Source: Bacillaceae bacterium S4-13-56 (GTDB lineage: Bacteria; Bacillota; Bacilli; Bacillales; JAWJLM01). Taken from it: DNA of 64,000 nt. Below are positions 1 through 9,840 of the stretch, one piece after another. The DNA is taken from assembly GCA_040191315.1 (NCBI GenBank), contig JAWJLM010000002.1, forward strand, positions 62,001-126,000. Direction: 5' to 3'. A program made the position numbers and the translations under genes. Each line of letters begins with the position of its first letter. Within the stretch, counting starts at the first letter, position 1. The notes under the pieces were generated by a model, which was not told where the DNA came from, did not search any database, and saw only the letters and a list, made by a program, of their open reading frames with translations.

Positions 1-765
1 ATGGAACAGTTGCGAGAAGGAACAATTACAAGAATGTTTCATTTAAAACAAGAGCCATGCTTTGTGCATGTGCCGAATAAACCAAATGGATTTGCTATCC
101 TATATCTAGGAGATCAAGGACAAAGGGTAGATGAAGATCATACTTTTTGGTGGGAAAACCCCAATAGAAAGGAAATTTTAAGAGGACTTCTTGATCAAGG
201 GTATGTACTTTTCACGTCTAGACTTTTTATGGACCATTGGGGAAATGACCGTTCCATTGAATTATTAGATCATCTTTATCATAAGGTAGTAAGAACAGAA
301 ATCATTAATTCACGAATTCATGTTTTAGCCGAAGGAATGGGTGCGTTAGCCGCCTTAAAATGGGGGTCGAAAAGTAACCAATATATCCGATCCTTTGTTT
401 TTCTTTCTCCATGTATTGACCTAAATGAATATTATAAGAAAGAATCCGAAAATAGAGTGGGAAAGCAACGAATTCGAAAACAAATTGCAAAAGCCTATAA
501 TATGGAGAAGGAAGATTTGGATGAAATTGAAAAACAAGAGGAGACAATTTTTGAAGATTACAACGAATGGATCTCTACTATTCCGAGTATTCTTTTTCAA
601 GATCCTAAAGATGGATCTTATCCAGTAGAATCTCATGGTCGGAAGTGGGAAAGTAAACTTCAAGAAGAGGATACTGCTGTGATAATAAAATTTATTTTTA
701 AGGAAGATTATCACACTCTTCCCCAAAAAATGAAAGAATTTCTCCGAGAGTGGGAAAAAGATTAA
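1..765 (+). CDS. yjaU: YjaU-like alpha/beta-hydrolase-fold protein, possibly 5'-partial
   Basis: The product (254 aa if it starts at the first base) looks like a small alpha/beta-hydrolase fold protein. The place where such enzymes carry the G-x-S-x-G nucleophile elbow reads AEGMG at residues 110-114, so the nucleophile serine is missing and a catalytic role is doubtful. Position just before a yjaV-like gene and med matches yjaU of Bacillus subtilis; the symbol rests on synteny. The window opens exactly on an ATG, so the true start may lie upstream. Twenty bases separate it from the next gene, suggesting co-transcription. Function is unknown. Confidence 0.6.
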   Translation: MEQLREGTITRMFHLKQEPCFVHVPNKPNGFAILYLGDQGQRVDEDHTFWWENPNRKEILRGLLDQGYVLFTSRLFMDHWGNDRSIELLDHLYHKVVRTEIINSRIHVLAEGMGALAALKWGSKSNQYIRSFVFLSPCIDLNEYYKKESENRVGKQRIRKQIAKAYNMEKEDLDEIEKQEETIFEDYNEWISTIPSILFQDPKDGSYPVESHGRKWESKLQEEDTAVIIKFIFKEDYHTLPQKMKEFLREWEKD

Positions 766-784
766 TTTTCAGAGGTGAACCTAA

Positions 785-1369
785 ATGAGAATTGGTGTTG
801 ATCATTGTTTTTCAAGGGTTTCTTTTCATATGGTTAATCGATTACTAGATCATGGTTATGAGGTTCAAGGTAGAGGCGAAGTAAAGTCTAAAGACCAAGA
901 AGACATGTATATGTGGATAGGTAGAAATGCTAATTTTGATTGGATTACAGTTTCATCTGATTTTTCGGTAGATCAGACCTTTTTAATTGAAGAAGTGGAT
1001 GAAACAGATAGGGGCCATAGTTATTATCGCATGGAGCTCCTTCATTCTTCTTCCCCGCAGAAGACTTTTTATCTACCATTTTTATATGGACCATGGCTCG
1101 AATCGGAGGATTGGACCTGGAATGATCAATACCAAATTCTTTTTCCGCAAAGAGGAGAAAGTTGGGTCAGAGAAAACGGAATATGGGTGGAGGATGCCTG
1201 TGATTGGGTTATTTCCTCACTTTCTCAAAAGGTAAAACAAAAAGAGCTCGTATTGCTTCCAAGGTCCTATTCAAAAAGGGAATGTCATCCTAATAATAGC
1301 CAATTCTTAGTCCGACAAACTTCTTTTGATAATGCCATTCAAAAATGGAAAATGTTTAAAAAGTATTAA
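785..1369 (+). CDS. yjaV: YjaV-like protein of unknown function
   Basis: The product is 194 aa, close to the size of YjaV, and sits in the same place between yjaU and med. The start is an ATG preceded by AGAGGTGA. The N-terminus (about residues 1-35) has the beta-alpha-beta feel of a nucleotide-binding fold or of a degenerate NAD-dependent epimerase, but no glycine-rich dinucleotide motif is visible, so an enzymatic role is not supported. It is rich in Trp and Ser with no signal peptide or membrane segment, hence probably cytosolic. The name is by synteny. Confidence 0.5.
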   Translation: MRIGVDHCFSRVSFHMVNRLLDHGYEVQGRGEVKSKDQEDMYMWIGRNANFDWITVSSDFSVDQTFLIEEVDETDRGHSYYRMELLHSSSPQKTFYLPFLYGPWLESEDWTWNDQYQILFPQRGESWVRENGIWVEDACDWVISSLSQKVKQKELVLLPRSYSKRECHPNNSQFLVRQTSFDNAIQKWKMFKKY

Positions 1370-1459
1370 ATATGATAATAGGATAAATGATTTACGAAAA
1401 ATAGATCACAAGTTACAATAGTACTAATAGAAAGGAAAGCAGAATAGGAGTGCTCGCTT

Positions 1460-2416
1460 TTGACTCGAAAATTAATTGCACCTTTATTTATACTACTTTT
1501 GTTAACAGCCTGTGGTCAAAATGAAAGCTCACATAAGATTAAAGCTGTTGGAGTTCTACTAGAGGATACAATCGATGATCAAGTTTGGGGGCAAAAGGGT
1601 TATCAGGGGATAGTAAAAATACAAAAAAAGTATGATGCAAAAGTCTATAGTAAAGAAAACGTGTCTACTCAACGTGACGTGGATGAAGCAGTCAAGGAAT
1701 TTTCTAGAAAAGGGGTCCAATTGATTTTTGGACATGGCAGTATTTATGGTTCCTATTTCCCTTGGCTTAATGAACAATATCCTGATATTGAATTTGTTTA
1801 TTTTAATGGGAGCCGAACGGGTGATAACTTGAGTAGTCTTAGTTTTCAATCCCACGCCATGGGATTTTTTGGCGGTATGGTTGCAGGGTCAATGACTAAA
1901 ACAAACGATGTCGCAGTTATTGCGGCATATGAATGGCAACCAGAGGTAGAAGGATTCTATCAAGGAGTGCTATACCAAAATCCGGAAGCAAACGTTGAAA
2001 TTACGTTTGTTCACGATTGGAACGATGTGAATACTGCCTTAGCCCTTTTTGAGACACTTGAGAAGAAAGATGTGGATGTCTATTATCCAGCGGGAGACGG
2101 ATTTAATATTCCTATTATTGAGAAGGTAAAAGAGACCGGGGACTATGCAATAGGATATGTAAGTGATCAAATCCATCTTGGAGTAAACACTGTCTTAACT
2201 AGTACGGTCCAACATGTTGAACAGCTATATTTAGTAGCTACAGACCTTTATGTGAACAATGAGCTTCACAATGGGACAAGGCTTAGTTTCGATTTTCAAG
2301 ATGATGCGGTCTCCTTGGGAGAGTTTAGTCCAATTGTTCCTGAAAGTGTAAAAGAACAGGTCCTGCAGGCAGTTGAAGATTATAAAGAAACAGGATTACT
2401 TCCTTATGAAAAATAA
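1460..2416 (+). CDS. med: Med, BMP-family substrate-binding lipoprotein
   Basis: The 318-aa product begins with a lipoprotein signal peptide (lipobox LTAC at about residues 15-18), followed by a BMP/PnrA-type substrate-binding domain with the typical GQKGYQG and FFGGMVAG segments. In B. subtilis, Med is a positive regulator of comK-dependent competence and occupies this site upstream of fabH. The start is TTG, chosen because AGGAG lies 9 bases upstream and the lipobox follows at the right distance. In B. subtilis comZ follows med; no comZ-like ORF is visible here. Transcription ends in a hairpin that overlaps the stop codon. Confidence 0.75.
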   Translation: MTRKLIAPLFILLLLTACGQNESSHKIKAVGVLLEDTIDDQVWGQKGYQGIVKIQKKYDAKVYSKENVSTQRDVDEAVKEFSRKGVQLIFGHGSIYGSYFPWLNEQYPDIEFVYFNGSRTGDNLSSLSFQSHAMGFFGGMVAGSMTKTNDVAVIAAYEWQPEVEGFYQGVLYQNPEANVEITFVHDWNDVNTALALFETLEKKDVDVYYPAGDGFNIPIIEKVKETGDYAIGYVSDQIHLGVNTVLTSTVQHVEQLYLVATDLYVNNELHNGTRLSFDFQDDAVSLGEFSPIVPESVKEQVLQAVEDYKETGLLPYEK

Positions 2417-2447
2417 GAGCGTCTAAGATGAGCGCTCTTATTTTTTT
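2414..2447. terminator. Bidirectional terminator between med and the yjzB-position gene
   Basis: Arms TAAGAGCG (2414-2421) and CGCTCTTA (2433-2440) flank an 11-base loop, followed by seven T on the plus strand. The hairpin contains the stop codons of both converging genes. Confidence 0.8.
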
Positions 2448-2659
2448 AGTGAAAAGTTTTTCCTTGCCTTATTTAAATCTTTGACAACTGGAGAAAGCTG
2501 TTGATAAATTTCTCGAACTATTCCTACACTATCAAATAGATCAACTGATTCTGATTCGGATGCTTCATGTTCTTCCTCTTTTTTTGAATAGCTTCTTCGG
2601 TTTCCAAACATCATTTCATCAAAGGGATGAACTTGTTTTTCTTTTTTTGAGTCTGCCAT
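2438..2659 (-). CDS. yjzB: Small acidic/charged protein at the yjzB position
   Basis: A 73-aa charged protein without membrane segment or signal peptide. The start is the ATG at 2659, preceded by AGGAGGTG at ideal spacing; a longer in-frame extension upstream lacks a ribosome binding site. Between med and fabH, B. subtilis carries the small minus-strand gene yjzB of similar size, so the name is synteny only. Residues 22-40 are a Glu/Ser-rich low-complexity stretch; the C-terminal 35 residues look helical and more conserved in type. Function unknown. Confidence 0.55.
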   Translation of the reverse strand: MADSKKEKQVHPFDEMMFGNRRSYSKKEEEHEASESESVDLFDSVGIVREIYQQLSPVVKDLNKARKNFSLKK

Positions 2660-2765
2660 CTGAACACCTCCTTTATTAGCATATGAAAATGTAGGAAGAT
2701 AGAGCGGGCTCTTATCCGCGTTTAGGAGGAAGTAGAGTTGCAAAATGAATTATTATCAATTAAAA

Positions 2766-2782
2766 TTAATACCAGGTCATAA
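2766..2782. promoter_or_regulatory. FapR-like operator upstream of fabH
   Basis: TTAATACCAGGTCATAA matches the 17-bp FapR palindrome (TTAGTACCWGRTACTAA as I remember the consensus) at 14 of 17 positions, 34 bases before the fabH ATG. FapR represses fatty-acid synthesis genes and is released by malonyl-CoA. The half-site toward the gene is weaker than in the fabI operator at 41595. Confidence 0.55.
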
Positions 2783-2816
2783 TATAAGAATATAAAACCT
2801 TAAGGGGATGGGATAA

Positions 2817-3755
2817 ATGAATGCTGGTTTAATTGGTGTAGGGCACTATGTTCCTGAAAAAGTAGTTACCAATAAGGATTTAGAAAAGCTTGTAGACACA
2901 AATGATGAATGGATTCGAACACGGACGGGAATTGAAGAAAGAAGAATTGCTGAGGACTCCATGGATACTTCTGATATGGCCCTTTTCGCAGCCAGGAATG
3001 CCATTAAACAAAGTGGTGTTTCAGCTAAGGATTTGGATCTTATTCTTGTAGCAACTGTGACACCAGATACTCCATTTCCTTCTGTTTCATGTATGATTCA
3101 AGAAAAGTTAGGGGCTAAAAAGGCAGCTGCGATGGATATCAGTGCAGCCTGCTCTGGGTTCATGTATGGGATTGTTACTGCAAAACAATTTATAGAAGCA
3201 GGTGCTTATAAGTATGTTTTAGTTGTAGGGGTTGAAAAACTGTCTAAAATCACAGACTGGACGGATCGAAACACCTGTGTGTTATTTGGAGATGGAGCAG
3301 GAGCTGCCGTTGTTGGTCCTGTTTCTGAAGATAAGGGTATCCTTTCGTTCGAGTTAGGTGCTGACGGAAGCGGTGGACCGCACCTATACCAAAATGAAAA
3401 TGACCACATTTATATGAATGGTCGTGAAGTGTTTAAATTTGCCGTTCGACAAATGGGAGAATCAGCGGTTAATGTTGTAGAAAAAATAGGTTTAAAAAAA
3501 GAGGATGTAGACTTCTTAATCCCACACCAAGCTAACATTCGGATTATGGAGGCAGCTAGAGAGAGATTAGGAATAGATAAAGAAAGGATGGCCACTTTTA
3601 TTCATAAGTATGGAAATACGTCTGCAGCTTCCATTCCTATTGCGCTCTCGGAAGAAATTGAAAGAGGGAAAATTAAGGATGGAGACCTTGTAGTTCTCGT
3701 TGGTTTTGGTGGAGGTTTGACATGGGGTGCTGTAGCTTTACGATGGGGAAAATAA
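2817..3755 (+). CDS. fabH: Beta-ketoacyl-ACP synthase III
   Basis: FabH condenses acyl-CoA primers with malonyl-ACP to start fatty-acid synthesis; in Bacillus it prefers branched primers. The 312-aa product is full length. The catalytic triad is visible: Cys in [11 protein letters not shown] (about residue 112), His in IPHQANIRI (about 238) and Asn in KYGNTSAAS (about 268), plus the C-terminal [10 protein letters not shown] motif. The ATG start sits behind a weak GGGGATGGG ribosome site. It is followed after 37 bases by fabF, as in B. subtilis fabHA-fabF, and a FapR-like operator lies just upstream. Confidence 0.95.
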   Translation: MNAGLIGVGHYVPEKVVTNKDLEKLVDTNDEWIRTRTGIEERRIAEDSMDTSDMALFAARNAIKQSGVSAKDLDLILVATVTPDTPFPSVSCMIQEKLGAKKAAAMDISAACSGFMYGIVTAKQFIEAGAYKYVLVVGVEKLSKITDWTDRNTCVLFGDGAGAAVVGPVSEDKGILSFELGADGSGGPHLYQNENDHIYMNGREVFKFAVRQMGESAVNVVEKIGLKKEDVDFLIPHQANIRIMEAARERLGIDKERMATFIHKYGNTSAASIPIALSEEIERGKIKDGDLVVLVGFGGGLTWGAVALRWGK

Positions 3756-3792
3756 TAAATCTTCTATTATATAGAAGCGAGGAGGATTGATT

Positions 3793-5031
3793 ATGGAGAA
3801 AAAACGGGTTGTTATTACTGGAATGGGTGCAATAAGCCCTGTTGGTAGCGACGTGAAAACGATGTGGAGTAACATTTTAAATGGCTATAATGGAGTTGGT
3901 GTTCTTACTAGAGTAAACCCTGATGATTATCCAGCAAAAGTTGCTGCTGAAGTTAAGGATTTTGACGCATCGCTTTATATCGAAAAAAAAGAAGCCAAAA
4001 GAATGGATTTATTTACACAATATGCAGTTGCTGCTGCAAAAATGGCGGTAGAAGATGCAAAGCTTGAGATCACAGATGAAAATGCATTTCGTACGGGAGT
4101 TTGGATTGGCTCCGGTATTGGAGGGATGTCAACATTTGAAGAACAGTACGATAATTTCAAAGAAAAGGGCTATCGTCGTGTGAGTCCATTTTTCGTACCC
4201 ATGCTAATTCCGGATATGGCTGCAGGTCAGGTCTCTATCATGTTAGGTGCAAAAGGAATAAATTCTTGTACAGTTACAGCTTGTGCATCAGGAACAAACT
4301 CGATCGGAGATGCCTTTAAAGTCATCCAGCGAGGAGACGCAGATATTATGATAACAGGAGGAGCAGAGGCCCCTCTTACGAAAATGTCTTTTGCTGGATT
4401 CTCTAGCGCACGTGCTTTATCTACAAATCCCGACCCAGAAACGGCTAGCCGTCCATTTGATGCGGAGCGTAATGGCTTTGTTATGGGGGAAGGTTCTGGA
4501 ATTCTAGTAATCGAATCGTTAGAATCAGCCGAAAAAAGAGGGGCAAAAATTTATGCGGAAATAGTTGGTTACGGAGCCACTGGAGACGCCCATCATATTA
4601 CTGCCCCTGCTCCAGAGGGAGAAGGGGCTGTTAGGGCAATGCTCGAAGCAATTAAAGATTCTGGATTGGAGAAAAGTCAAATTGGCTATGTAAACGCACA
4701 TGGAACTAGCACGGAATTAAATGATAAATTTGAAACTATAGCCTTAAAGCGAGTATTTGAGGAATATACCAAAGATTTGTCCATTAGCTCTACAAAATCC
4801 ATGACAGGGCATTTATTAGGCGCTGCAGGAGCCATTGAAGCCATTATATCAGTGAAGGCCTTAGTTGAAGGTAAGTTGCCTCCAACCATTCATTATGAAA
4901 ACCCAGATCCTGAATGTGATTTGGATTATATACCAAATGTTATGAGAGAAAAGGAAGTATTTGCAGTAATGAGCAACTCTCTAGGTTTTGGTGGTCATAA
5001 TGCCTCACTAATCTTCAAAAAATATGAATAA
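3793..5031 (+). CDS. fabF: Beta-ketoacyl-ACP synthase II
   Basis: FabF elongates acyl-ACP by condensation with malonyl-ACP. The 412-aa protein has the thiolase fold with catalytic Cys in [10 protein letters not shown] (about 163), His in [11 protein letters not shown] (about 303) and His in [12 protein letters not shown] (about 340), and the C-terminal [12 protein letters not shown] motif. The ATG at 3793 is chosen because AGGAGG lies 8 bases upstream; a TTG two codons earlier is too close. Translation ends at a TAA that forms part of the terminus of dispersed repeat A1 (see findings). No dedicated terminator is seen before the hairpin at 5324. Confidence 0.95.
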   Translation: MEKKRVVITGMGAISPVGSDVKTMWSNILNGYNGVGVLTRVNPDDYPAKVAAEVKDFDASLYIEKKEAKRMDLFTQYAVAAAKMAVEDAKLEITDENAFRTGVWIGSGIGGMSTFEEQYDNFKEKGYRRVSPFFVPMLIPDMAAGQVSIMLGAKGINSCTVTACASGTNSIGDAFKVIQRGDADIMITGGAEAPLTKMSFAGFSSARALSTNPDPETASRPFDAERNGFVMGEGSGILVIESLESAEKRGAKIYAEIVGYGATGDAHHITAPAPEGEGAVRAMLEAIKDSGLEKSQIGYVNAHGTSTELNDKFETIALKRVFEEYTKDLSISSTKSMTGHLLGAAGAIEAIISVKALVEGKLPPTIHYENPDPECDLDYIPNVMREKEVFAVMSNSLGFGGHNASLIFKKYE

Positions 5032-5311
5032 GAAAAGCGCAAGCGCCCTTCGACACAAGAAAAGCACTTGTTTCTGCGAAGTAAATTCTCGAGAAGCATT
5101 TCTTGTGGCCATCGACATAAGGCGGTGGGCCTCACCTTAGATTAAGGATCATCGGCTAAAACCGTCACATCGTGTGACAACGCCGACGTGACCTATATCA
5201 TCGAAAAAGCAAGCTTTTTCTTCGTGCGAAGTAACTCTAAGTAGCTTTCCTTCGTGCGATTACTCGCTGAAGCTTTTTCGCTGGAGCTAGACAAATTTTA
5301 TACTTTCTTAT
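5029..5311 (-). repeat. Dispersed repeat family A, copy A1
   Basis: Reads from the terminus ATAAGAAAAGCGCAAGCGCC-like (overlapping the fabF stop) to CTGGAGCTAGACAAATTTTA. It contains the short hairpin segments shared by all family A copies, for example CACATCGTGTGAC and CTTAGATTAAGGATC-like segments. No ORF. Listed as minus because the GTCTAGCTCCAGCG end is taken as the left end. Confidence 0.85.
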
Positions 5312-5323
5312 CTTGTGAGAAAA

Positions 5324-5349
5324 AACCCGAGCTCCTTTGAGCTCGGGTT
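5324..5349. terminator. Terminator serving the LCP gene and possibly fabF
   Basis: Perfect 11-bp arms AACCCGAGCTC and GAGCTCGGGTT with loop CTTT, flanked by A-rich and T-rich tracts on the two sides, so it can act in both directions. Confidence 0.9.
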
Positions 5350-5356
5350 TTCGTAT

Positions 5357-6367
5357 TTATTCCGTCGATGATGTGGGAGCTTCTTCTGTTGCATCCTTTT
5401 CATTAAAGAATTCATTTAGTGCATCTATATTCATTTGTTTATCTATTTCAAGAACTGCTCCAGCATGGGAATGAGTTTTATCCCAATAGCTTCCCTCCAC
5501 AGGTATACGGAAAGATTCAATGTCATCCGGTGGATTAAGTAAGAAATCAGTACCCAATGAGAACATTTTAGTACTACCCATATTTGTTTTAATGAAAGGC
5601 TGTATTGTTCCTATTAATCTTGGAGCTTTAACAACTCCGTTAAGCGAAATAAGTTCATCTTTCAAAAGCGAGATTACTTCCTGTTGTCTTCTAACACGTC
5701 CAAAATCACTTTCACTATCATTACGAAATCTTGCATAATCCAAAAGCTGTTCCCCGTCTAACTTTTGTACTCCTGGATAAAGGTCAATATAAGTTGTTGC
5801 ATTTCTATCACTATAAAACATCCTTTTTTCAACGTTCACTTCTACGCCATCAGGAGCTATGGTATCCACTATTTGTGTGAACCCTTTAAAATCCACAATA
5901 GCATAATACTCAGTTTCAATTCCAAAATTTTTAGCTATTGTCTTTCGAAGTAGCTCAGGACCTCCGAAAGCAAAAGAAGCATTAATTTTATTTGGTTGGT
6001 ATCCTGGAATTTCTACATACGTATCACGCATGATCGAAACTAGTTTAGCTGTTTGATTATCTGGGTCATATTGGCCAATCATTATAGTATCCGTTCTGGA
6101 GACTTCTTCTCCTCGAGAGTCAACCCCCAATAAAAGGACATAAATCTTATTGTCTTTATTGTCTGCCCCTTGAAAGTTTTCGTCAAATTCTTGCTCGTTT
6201 TCTGAAGTTTTATTGCCGATTTGCCCCATAGCAGCTTTTTTCCCGGCCTGATACTCAAAAATTATATATCCCACTCCTAATAAAAGAAAGATTAATATAG
6301 AAAGAAGCCAAATTCTTCTTGTTCTTTTTTTCTTTCTCTTGTTCTTAAGTGAGCGACTTGTTGCCAA
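5357..6367 (-). CDS. LytR-CpsA-Psr (LCP) family cell-wall polymer ligase
   Basis: LCP proteins attach teichoic acid or other anionic polymers to peptidoglycan at the outer membrane face. The 336-aa product has a basic N-terminus (residues 1-18), one membrane anchor (about 19-38), a linker and the LCP domain with its usual signatures: LLLGVDSR, RTDTIMIG, SIMRDTYVEIPG, KINASFAFGG, and the R/D-rich DYARFRNDSESDFGRVRRQQ segment. Start is TTG at 6367 with AAAGGA about 10 bases upstream; the ATGs nearby are out of frame. It resembles TagU/TagT/TagV; which paralogue cannot be told. It sits where B. subtilis has the app operon. Confidence 0.85.
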   Translation of the reverse strand: MATSRSLKNKRKKKRTRRIWLLSILIFLLLGVGYIIFEYQAGKKAAMGQIGNKTSENEQEFDENFQGADNKDNKIYVLLLGVDSRGEEVSRTDTIMIGQYDPDNQTAKLVSIMRDTYVEIPGYQPNKINASFAFGGPELLRKTIAKNFGIETEYYAIVDFKGFTQIVDTIAPDGVEVNVEKRMFYSDRNATTYIDLYPGVQKLDGEQLLDYARFRNDSESDFGRVRRQQEVISLLKDELISLNGVVKAPRLIGTIQPFIKTNMGSTKMFSLGTDFLLNPPDDIESFRIPVEGSYWDKTHSHAGAVLEIDKQMNIDALNEFFNEKDATEEAPTSSTE

Positions 6368-6532
6368 AGCTCATCATCCTTTCCAATCAAGACCATTCTT
6401 AACTAATTTACTCTTTATTTTAAATGAAGTAAAGGGCTTGGATTATGAAAAAATAGATTACTAGAAATTCTCATATCTAAAACAATCTCTGCATAGTTTG
6501 TATTAAATGGACATGCTTAGGGGAGAAAAAAT

Positions 6533-6748
6533 ATGCTGGAACTTTTTATTTTTTTAATTGGATTTGGATTTGCCGTCACTGGAGGAGTAAGTATTATTGC
6601 TTACCTGAATTTTTTACCAGCAGGATTAACCTTTATAGATTACTTAATCTTCATCAGTACACAAGTAGAATGTTACTTGTTTATTGCTGGATTTGTTTTG
6701 ATGTATGCCGCAGTCTGGTTTCATGGACGTTCTCGCAGAAGATCTTGA
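6533..6748 (+). CDS. Small two-segment membrane protein, unknown
   Basis: A 71-aa hydrophobic protein with two predicted membrane segments (about residues 3-28 and 36-63) and a basic RSRRRS tail that should stay cytoplasmic. The ATG is preceded by AGGGGAG. I do not recognise a family. It lies about 100 bases upstream of yjbA on the same strand, divergent from the LCP gene, so the 165-base gap between them likely holds two promoters. Confidence 0.6.
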   Translation: MLELFIFLIGFGFAVTGGVSIIAYLNFLPAGLTFIDYLIFISTQVECYLFIAGFVLMYAAVWFHGRSRRRS

Positions 6749-6852
6749 ACAAAAAATAGTTAAAGATTGGAACAAGTAGAATAAATATCCCTCTCATGGT
6801 CATAATGAAAAATAACAATTCGATTTTGAAAGATAATGGAGGTAATTTCTTC

Positions 6853-7620
6853 ATGCTATATCTACACGATGTATGGGTGAACTGGTTTGAGGGAGAAGAA
6901 AACGGGTACAATGTTTGTCATTTTCATGAATGGAGAAAAGAAGATGGAATTGAGCTGTTAGATCAAGTACCGCTACTTTATGTTAAACCTGAATTATTTT
7001 CTTACATTGAAAATGATTTACAGGATCTCCCACATTCACTTCTTAAGCATGTACATAAAAAAGGATATTTAAGAAAAAACCAAGAACGCATCCCTTTAGA
7101 TTATGCCTTTGTCATGACCAATGGAAAAGAGGTAATGGCAGTGGATACCATGGGCTATCACCTTCCTGTGAGAAAAAGCAGGTTGATTCCAAGACAGGAG
7201 AGACTTGTGTATGAGATGATTGATGGCATGGATCCAGAATCCTTTGATTTCGACCAGCATCAATTTAATAAAGAATATCATTTGTTATCCTTAGAACCAA
7301 GTTCAATGGTAGGCCTTACAAGGAAGGAAAGACAACTAAAGCAATTACTAATGATGACATTAGATCAATTACATCAGTCAGGGAATATATCCGAAATTCG
7401 GTATTGGCTAACGGAATGGGATCCTAGTCAGTACTCAAGAATTATGGAGATGGATCAAGAAGAAGCATGGAACTTACTATATTATGGTGTGATTGAAGGA
7501 TGGAGTCGGGCACATGAAGATCTGTGTGAAAAAATGGTGAAGGGACAACCTTTCTTTGAGAAGATGTGGGAATTAGAGCAAGGGGATCGATTTGATTCGC
7601 CAAAAAGAACTTCTTATTAA
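6853..7620 (+). CDS. yjbA: YjbA, UPF0736/DUF3603 family protein
   Basis: The 255-aa product opens with [20 protein letters not shown], the characteristic start of the UPF0736 (YjbA) family, which fixes the start at ATG 6853 (GGAGG 11 bases upstream) and not at an upstream in-frame start. It is a soluble acidic protein of unknown biochemical role found across Bacillaceae. Position before trpS matches B. subtilis. A strong hairpin follows the stop. Confidence 0.85.
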   Translation: MLYLHDVWVNWFEGEENGYNVCHFHEWRKEDGIELLDQVPLLYVKPELFSYIENDLQDLPHSLLKHVHKKGYLRKNQERIPLDYAFVMTNGKEVMAVDTMGYHLPVRKSRLIPRQERLVYEMIDGMDPESFDFDQHQFNKEYHLLSLEPSSMVGLTRKERQLKQLLMMTLDQLHQSGNISEIRYWLTEWDPSQYSRIMEMDQEEAWNLLYYGVIEGWSRAHEDLCEKMVKGQPFFEKMWELEQGDRFDSPKRTSY

Positions 7621-7652
7621 AAGGGATTGGGACAAAGCTTATTTTACCAACC

Positions 7653-7694
7653 AAAAAGATGATTCCTCGTTTATTTCGGGGAACCATCTTTTTT
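7653..7694 (+). terminator. Terminator after yjbA, between convergent yjbA and trpS
   Basis: Imperfect arms AAAAAGATGATTCCTCG and CGGGGAACCATCTTTTTT, T-rich on both sides. A very similar hairpin recurs at 17996 after another gene. Confidence 0.75.
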
Positions 7695-7730
7695 AATTTG
7701 ATCTATTTTTCCTAGTGGCATTTATATAAT

Positions 7731-8996
<1,266 letters not shown>

Positions 8997-9026
8997 ATTA
9001 TAATAGATTGAATAAGGTATATGCAA
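8997..9026 (-). promoter_or_regulatory. Sigma-A promoter of the trpS T-box leader
   Basis: On the minus strand, TTGCAT (9021-9026) and a perfect TATAAT (8997-9002) are separated by 18 bases, immediately upstream of the T-box leader. Confidence 0.7.
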
Positions 9027-9036
9027 GACCTTAAAT

Positions 9037-9408
9037 CTAAAATTGATAAAAAACAAAAAGAGCCACGAACATGATTAGAAGAAGCATTACACCTTGAAAA
9101 AAAACGACATATAAAAAAGTTTGGTTTACTTTTTCAGAAATGGGGGGCTTTGGTTCCCACTCATCAAGTAAATCACGACTTTTGCTAATCCTAAAGAAAA
9201 ATCGGCGGAATCCGAATATAACTCCATCAAAAAACTGACCTTTTATTACAAACAGGGCAATTCCCATAAATAAATAGGCAGAACTAAGGTAAAATAAAAT
9301 ATTAATCAAAGTGGAAAGTTGCTTCGGAGTGGAACTGATAAGGAAAAATAATGTACCTACTACTAAATTTAACATTAGTAACCACCATTTATTAGTAAGA
9401 AATTTCAT
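9037..9408 (-). CDS. DUF3899-type small membrane protein
   Basis: The 123-aa product has three hydrophobic segments (about residues 8-25, 33-55 and 100-122) and a cytoplasmic middle loop with RRFFFRIS, as in DUF3899 proteins of Bacillaceae. Function unknown. The start is the ATG at 9408, with AAGGA 9 bases upstream; in-frame starts upstream run into a poly-A tract with no ribosome site. It lies just upstream of the trpS promoter in the same direction, so it has its own terminator-poor 3' end close to that promoter. Confidence 0.65.
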   Translation of the reverse strand: MKFLTNKWWLLMLNLVVGTLFFLISSTPKQLSTLINILFYLSSAYLFMGIALFVIKGQFFDGVIFGFRRFFFRISKSRDLLDEWEPKPPISEKVNQTFLYVVFFQGVMLLLIMFVALFVFYQF

Positions 9409-9487
9409 TTTGCTCATCCTTGTTTTTTTTTTTTTGTAATTATAGCACAAGTTTGTATAGTTAGGAGTGCATTAAAAGGTGATAGAA

Positions 9488-9625
9488 TTTAAACGCAGGA
9501 AAAGCTCAAGCCTCCTTCAAACAAGAAGATCAATTGTGTTTGCGAAAAAGCTATAAGTAGTTTTGCTTACTACGATGACAAAAACTTTGAACTCGATGAA
9601 GCTAGACATGTTTTGTACTTTTGTT
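9488..9625 (-). repeat. Dispersed repeat family A, degenerate copy A2
   Basis: Decayed relative of A1: GGAAAAGCTCAAGCCTCC, then an ACAAGAAGATCAATTGTGTT segment and GATGAAGCTAGACATGTTTT correspond in order to the right end, the middle hairpin and the left end of intact copies. Many substitutions suggest an old insertion. Confidence 0.6.
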
Positions 9626-9740
9626 TAAAAAAGCATAAGGTGTTTATTATACTTTTACAAATTAATGAGTCTTTTGTACTATTTTATGTAACTTAAATGC
9701 AATGTTTATGCGGTTTTATACAGAAAACGAAAAAAAAATG

Positions 9741-9769
9741 ATGCAAAATTGTTAGAAAACTTGTATAAT
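9741..9769 (+). promoter_or_regulatory. Probable oppA promoter
   Basis: A perfect TATAAT (9764-9769) lies 72 bases before the oppA ATG; the -35 region at 17-base spacing is ATGCAA, which is poor, so activator dependence or a different -35 is possible. Confidence 0.45.
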
Positions 9770-9796
9770 TCATTTTGTAGGTAAAATCATCTACAC

Positions 9797-9811
9797 AATA
9801 TTTAGAAAATT
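9797..9811. promoter_or_regulatory. CodY-like box in the oppA leader
   Basis: AATATTTAGAAAATT matches the CodY box AATTTTCWGAAAATT at 13 of 15 positions. It lies just downstream of the predicted oppA transcription start, a position where CodY bound with branched-chain amino acids and GTP would block transcription. Inference from sequence only. Confidence 0.5.
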
Positions 9812-9840
9812 ATATTAAAAAGGGGAGGTCATTTTCAAAA

